18,218 bases of DNA, taken from the NCBI GenBank assembly GCA_913060845.1, contig CAJXVF010000004.1:1-18218 (forward strand), given 5' to 3'. Made by a program: the position numbers and the translations under genes. The stretch is from an uncultured Alphaproteobacteria bacterium. Its GTDB lineage: Bacteria; Pseudomonadota; Alphaproteobacteria; Bin95. Numbering within the stretch: the stretch's first letter is position 1; each line of letters begins with the position of its first letter. The notes beneath the pieces were generated by a model. The model saw only the letters and a program-made list of their open reading frames with translations, had not been told where the DNA came from and ran no database searches. Below are positions 15,248 through 18,218 of this stretch, piece after piece.

Positions 15248-15952
15248 ATGAGCATGGCCGAGTGGATCGATCTTCAGGCGAATGATGGCGGGTCTTTCAA
15301 AGCCTATGTAGAAAAACCAGCAGGCGGCCAAGGTCCAGTCGTCATCTGCATTCAGGAAATCTTCGGCGTCAATCACGCCATGCGCGATATTGCAAAACAT
15401 TGGGCGAATCAAGGCTATATCACCGTTGCGCCGGATCTATTCTGGCGCCAGGACCCCGGTGTCGATATCACCGACCAGTCTGAAGCCGAGTGGAAGAAAG
15501 CATTTGAGCTTTACCAAGGCTTCGACGTTGAGAAGGGCATTGATGACCTGAAGGCCACCATCGCCCATGCACGGCAGATGGACGGTGCCAATGGCAAAGT
15601 TGGCTCAGTTGGGTTCTGTCTTGGCGGTAAGCTGGCTTATTTGCTGGCGACCCGGACAGATGCGGATTGCAATGTCGGCTACTATGGCGTTGGGATCGAG
15701 GACCTTTTGGGCGAGGCAAGCAAGATCACGAAACCGCTGGTACTACACATAGCTGAAGAAGATGGATTTGTGCCGAAAGAAGCCCAGGCGAAAGTCAAAG
15801 ACGGGCTGGCAAGCACCGGTGCAGCCAGTATTTTCAGCTATCCGGGTATGGATCACGCTTTCGCGCGGATCGGCGGCATTCCATACGACGAAGAGAATGC
15901 GAACCTTGCGAATGGGCGCACACTCGATGCTTTCAGAGCAGCACTTTCATAA
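15248..15952 (+). CDS. Dienelactone hydrolase family protein
   Basis: Alpha/beta hydrolase of the dienelactone hydrolase family, 234 aa, cytoplasmic by lack of a signal peptide. The catalytic triad is visible: C124 in GFCLGG (122-127), D172 in AEEDGFV (169-175) and H203 in GMDHAFAR (200-207). E37 in QEIFGVN (36-42) is the residue that controls the cysteine in carboxymethylenebutenolidase. The classical reaction opens dienelactone to maleylacetate in chloroaromatic breakdown, but no other gene of that pathway is here, so the substrate is unknown. GGAAGGAT stands just before the ATG. It lies 45 nt after the Sel1 gene and 41 nt before the dioxygenase gene, so it may be co-transcribed with both. 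Confidence 0.92.
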   Translation: MSMAEWIDLQANDGGSFKAYVEKPAGGQGPVVICIQEIFGVNHAMRDIAKHWANQGYITVAPDLFWRQDPGVDITDQSEAEWKKAFELYQGFDVEKGIDDLKATIAHARQMDGANGKVGSVGFCLGGKLAYLLATRTDADCNVGYYGVGIEDLLGEASKITKPLVLHIAEEDGFVPKEAQAKVKDGLASTGAASIFSYPGMDHAFARIGGIPYDEENANLANGRTLDAFRAALS

Positions 15953-15993
15953 AACATACTGCTAAGTACGCACTCACTTGAAGGAGGTCTGAT

Positions 15994-17019
15994 ATGGCTC
16001 AGGAAATAGGTCCATTCCAGGGGGCTGTCGCATGGACTGCAGCCGATTTGGACCAAGACCAAACCTGGCGGGTGCGTTTAACTGATGCTGAGCGCGATGA
16101 GGTTCGTACAGCTGCTAGAACCGCGCTCAGCACCGGGAAACCCACTACGGCGCTGACTGCAAAGAACTTCCCGCTACCAACCCTCGGGCCACGGCTCATT
16201 GGCTTTCGGGATGAGCTTGAGGGCGGGAGGGGCTTTGTTTTGTTGCAAGGGCTACCGGTCGAGGATTTCACAGATGCGGAAGCGCCTGTGCTGCTATGGG
16301 GTATCGGGCAATATCTAGGAATTCCAGAGCCACAAGACAAAGCTGGTGCGCTTTTACATGTGGTCACAGATACCGGCGCTGAAGTTGATAAGTCAGATAA
16401 TATCCGCGGGTTTCAAACCAACGAAGAACTGAATTTCCATACCGACGGCGCAGATATCTTTGCTCTGATGTGCCTTCGGACGGCTAAATCTGGCGGGCGA
16501 TCACGGCTTGTCTCATCCGTTGCGATCTATAATGCGATCCTGGAGGAACGGCCTGATCTTGCAGCTGAACTCCGCGCCCCGTTCCATTTTGATGCACGCG
16601 TACAAAATCCAGATGACGCGAAAGTCCAGACATTGCCGATATTTACCGCGCATGACGGGCTTATGTCAGCGCTTTACAAACGCCGATACATTGAAACTGC
16701 GCAACGCTTCCCGGAATTGCCGCGCCTGACGGATAAACAGATTGAAGCGCTCGATTATCTGGATAAAACCGCGAATGATCCGCGCTTTCAACTTTCATTG
16801 ACGCTGGCACCTGGGGATCTAGAGATTGGCAATAACGCGACCTGTTTCCACGCCCGCGACACCTATACCGATCATGCTGACCCTGCAGCCCGCCGATGCA
16901 TGCTGCGCCTCTGGCTAACGCTGCCAAACGGCCGCCCATTGCCAAAGATCTATGAAACAACCCGCGAGTGGGGACCGACATATCGCCGCCGCATGCTGCA
17001 GCAGTCAGCCGCCGAATAG
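15994..17019 (+). CDS. TauD/TfdA family Fe(II)/2-oxoglutarate-dependent dioxygenase
   Basis: Non-haem iron dioxygenase of the clavaminate synthase-like fold, 341 aa. The iron triad is H149 and D151 in ELNFHTDGADI (145-155) and H286 in NNATCFHARDTYTDH (280-294). R305 in RRCMLRLWL (300-308) should bind the 2-oxoglutarate carboxylate. The N-terminal half (1-120) is family-typical and begins GPFQGAVAWTAADL. TauD proper uses taurine and TfdA uses 2,4-D; this longer form belongs to a subgroup whose substrates are mostly untested. A perfect AAGGAGGT (15981-15988) lies 5 nt before the ATG, the strongest ribosome site in the window. The stop is 6 nt from the convergent rho stop, with no room for an intrinsic terminator. 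Confidence 0.93.
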   Translation: MAQEIGPFQGAVAWTAADLDQDQTWRVRLTDAERDEVRTAARTALSTGKPTTALTAKNFPLPTLGPRLIGFRDELEGGRGFVLLQGLPVEDFTDAEAPVLLWGIGQYLGIPEPQDKAGALLHVVTDTGAEVDKSDNIRGFQTNEELNFHTDGADIFALMCLRTAKSGGRSRLVSSVAIYNAILEERPDLAAELRAPFHFDARVQNPDDAKVQTLPIFTAHDGLMSALYKRRYIETAQRFPELPRLTDKQIEALDYLDKTANDPRFQLSLTLAPGDLEIGNNATCFHARDTYTDHADPAARRCMLRLWLTLPNGRPLPKIYETTREWGPTYRRRMLQQSAAE

Positions 17020-17025
17020 CGCCTA

Positions 17026-18170
17026 CTACTGGTTCATTTGGTCGAAGAAGTCTGCGTTGCTCTTCGTCTCACGTAGCTTGCCAACCAAGAATTCCATCGC
17101 GTCCTGGGTGCCCATGGGCATCAGCACACGGCGAAGCATCCACATTTTGTTGAGATCCTGACGGTCAACCAGCAACTCTTCCTTACGCGTACCAGACTTG
17201 CCGATATCAATGGCAGGCCAGATACGTTTGTCAGCGAGCTTCCGATCCAGCACGATTTCCGCGTTGCCCGTACCTTTGAACTCTTCGAAGATGACTTCAT
17301 CCATGCGGCTGCCAGTATCGATCAGCGCCGTAGCAATGATAGATAAGCTGCCGCCTTCTTCGATATTTCGGGCCGCACCGAAGAACCGCTTCGGGCGTTG
17401 CAGGGCGTTGGCGTCAACACCACCTGTCAGCACCTTGCCGGATGACGGCACGACCGTGTTGTAAGCCCGGGCAAGACGAGTGATGGAATCAAGCAGGATG
17501 ACGACATCATGCTTATGCTCAACCAAGCGTTTGGCTTTTTCAATCACCATTTCAACGACTTGCACGTGACGCGAGGCCGGCTCATCGAAGGTCGAGGAAA
17601 TGACCTCGCCTCGAACAGAGCGCTGCATGTCCGTGACTTCTTCCGGGCGCTCATCAATGAGCAGCACCAGAAGCTTCACTTCCGGATTGTTGGTCGCAAT
17701 CGCATGGGCGATAGACTGCAACATCACCGTTTTACCGGTCCTGGGTTGCGCCACAACAAGCGCGCGCTGTCCCTTACCAATCGGTGACACAAGGTCAATC
17801 ACCCGCGTCGTCAGGTCTTTGGAGGTCGGGTCATCAACCTCAAGCTTTAAGCGTTCTTCTGGATAAAGCGGCGTCAGATTGTCAAAATTAACGCGCTGGC
17901 GAACTTTCTCCGGCACCTCATAATTCACATGGTTCATTTTGACCAATGCGAAATAGCGCTCACCATTTTTCGGCGCCCGAATTTCACCACCGACCGTATC
18001 CCCGGTCCGTAAGCTGAACCGACGGATTTGCGCAGGTGCGAGATAAATATCATCTGGACCTGGCAGATAATTGGAATCCGGGGATCTCAAGAATCCGAAG
18101 CCATCCGGCATCAATTCCAGCACACCATCGCCAGTAATGACGACGTCCTGGTCCGCCCATTCTTTTAGAA
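17026..18170 (-). CDS. rho: Transcription termination factor Rho (5' end missing)
   Basis: RNA-dependent hexameric ATPase that ends transcription. The frame is open into the right adapter at 18170, so 380 residues are present and about 38 N-terminal residues are missing by comparison with E. coli Rho. The first visible residues ([20 protein letters not shown]) lead into [20 protein letters not shown], the RNA-binding OB domain. The ATPase core has Walker [79 protein letters not shown] and [11 protein letters not shown]. All key motifs are intact. A GTG at 18123 inside the OB domain is not the real start. In alphaproteobacteria rho commonly lies close to mnmE; here five genes intervene. Confidence 0.97.
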
Positions 18171-18218
18171 CTGTCTCTTATACACATCTCCGAGCCCACG
18201 AGACCTCTCTACATCTCG
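18171..18218. other. Nextera i7-side library adapter (not genomic)
   Basis: The mosaic end CTGTCTCTTATACACATCT (18171-18189) is followed by the read-2 primer part CCGAGCCCACGAGAC (18190-18204), the index CTCTCTAC (N707, 18205-18212) and ATCTCG, the start of the i7 tail. The genome ends at 18170. Confidence 0.98.

Noticed and set aside
17026..18123. Complete short Rho starting at the GTG at 18123
   Set aside because: Rho-like coding sequence continues upstream without a stop to the adapter at 18171, so the gene is truncated by the fragment edge, not short.

Overview
The window is one 18.2 kb fragment of an alphaproteobacterial chromosome, with sequencing-library adapters at both tips (1-44 and 18171-18218). 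The evidence for the group is the gene order mnmE-mnmG-rsmG-parA-parB next to rho, two perfect 16-bp parS sites of the TGTTTCACGTGAAACA type, and a zur-znuCB cluster divergent from znuA. Genes are tightly packed and moderately GC-rich. No tRNA, rRNA, insertion sequence or CRISPR array is visible. The order or genus cannot be fixed by reading; a marine or soil Rhodospirillales-like lineage is a guess based on the F420-type oxidoreductase and acyl-CoA dehydrogenase.

Left part (45-4384): zinc homeostasis. A 5' fragment of znuA (minus strand) diverges from zur-znuC-znuB (plus strand) across a 48-bp gap. That gap holds a near-consensus Zur box lying on a TATAAT -10 element. A MsbA-like ABC exporter follows znuB by 10 nt and is probably co-transcribed.

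Middle-left (4385-7865): catabolic and redox genes. An F420-type luciferase-like oxidoreductase (minus) is divergent from a LysR-type regulator that is broken by one in-frame TAG. An acyl-CoA dehydrogenase with an atypical active-site layout follows.

Centre (7874-13865, all minus): a compact operon-like run DUF6489-like gene, mnmE, mnmG, rsmG, parA, parB. It covers tRNA wobble-uridine modification (MnmE/MnmG), 16S rRNA methylation (RsmG) and chromosome segregation (ParA/ParB). The two parS sites lie inside mnmG, one on its start codon and one at codons 468-473, and both are read in the same codon phase. ParB encoded about 2-3 kb downstream should load there. This marks the region as close to the replication origin.

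Right part (13980-17019, plus): a four-gene run of ogt (DNA alkylation repair), a secreted Sel1-repeat protein, a dienelactone-hydrolase-like enzyme and a TauD/TfdA-type Fe(II)/2-oxoglutarate dioxygenase. This run separates mnmE from rho, which are commonly close in alphaproteobacteria. rho (minus) runs off the right end without its N-terminus.

I did not find a clearly new multi-gene system. The most interesting points are the two coding-embedded parS sites in one gene, the alternating-histidine tail on ZnuC, the amber codon at the domain boundary of the LysR gene, and an exporter attached to a zinc-uptake operon.
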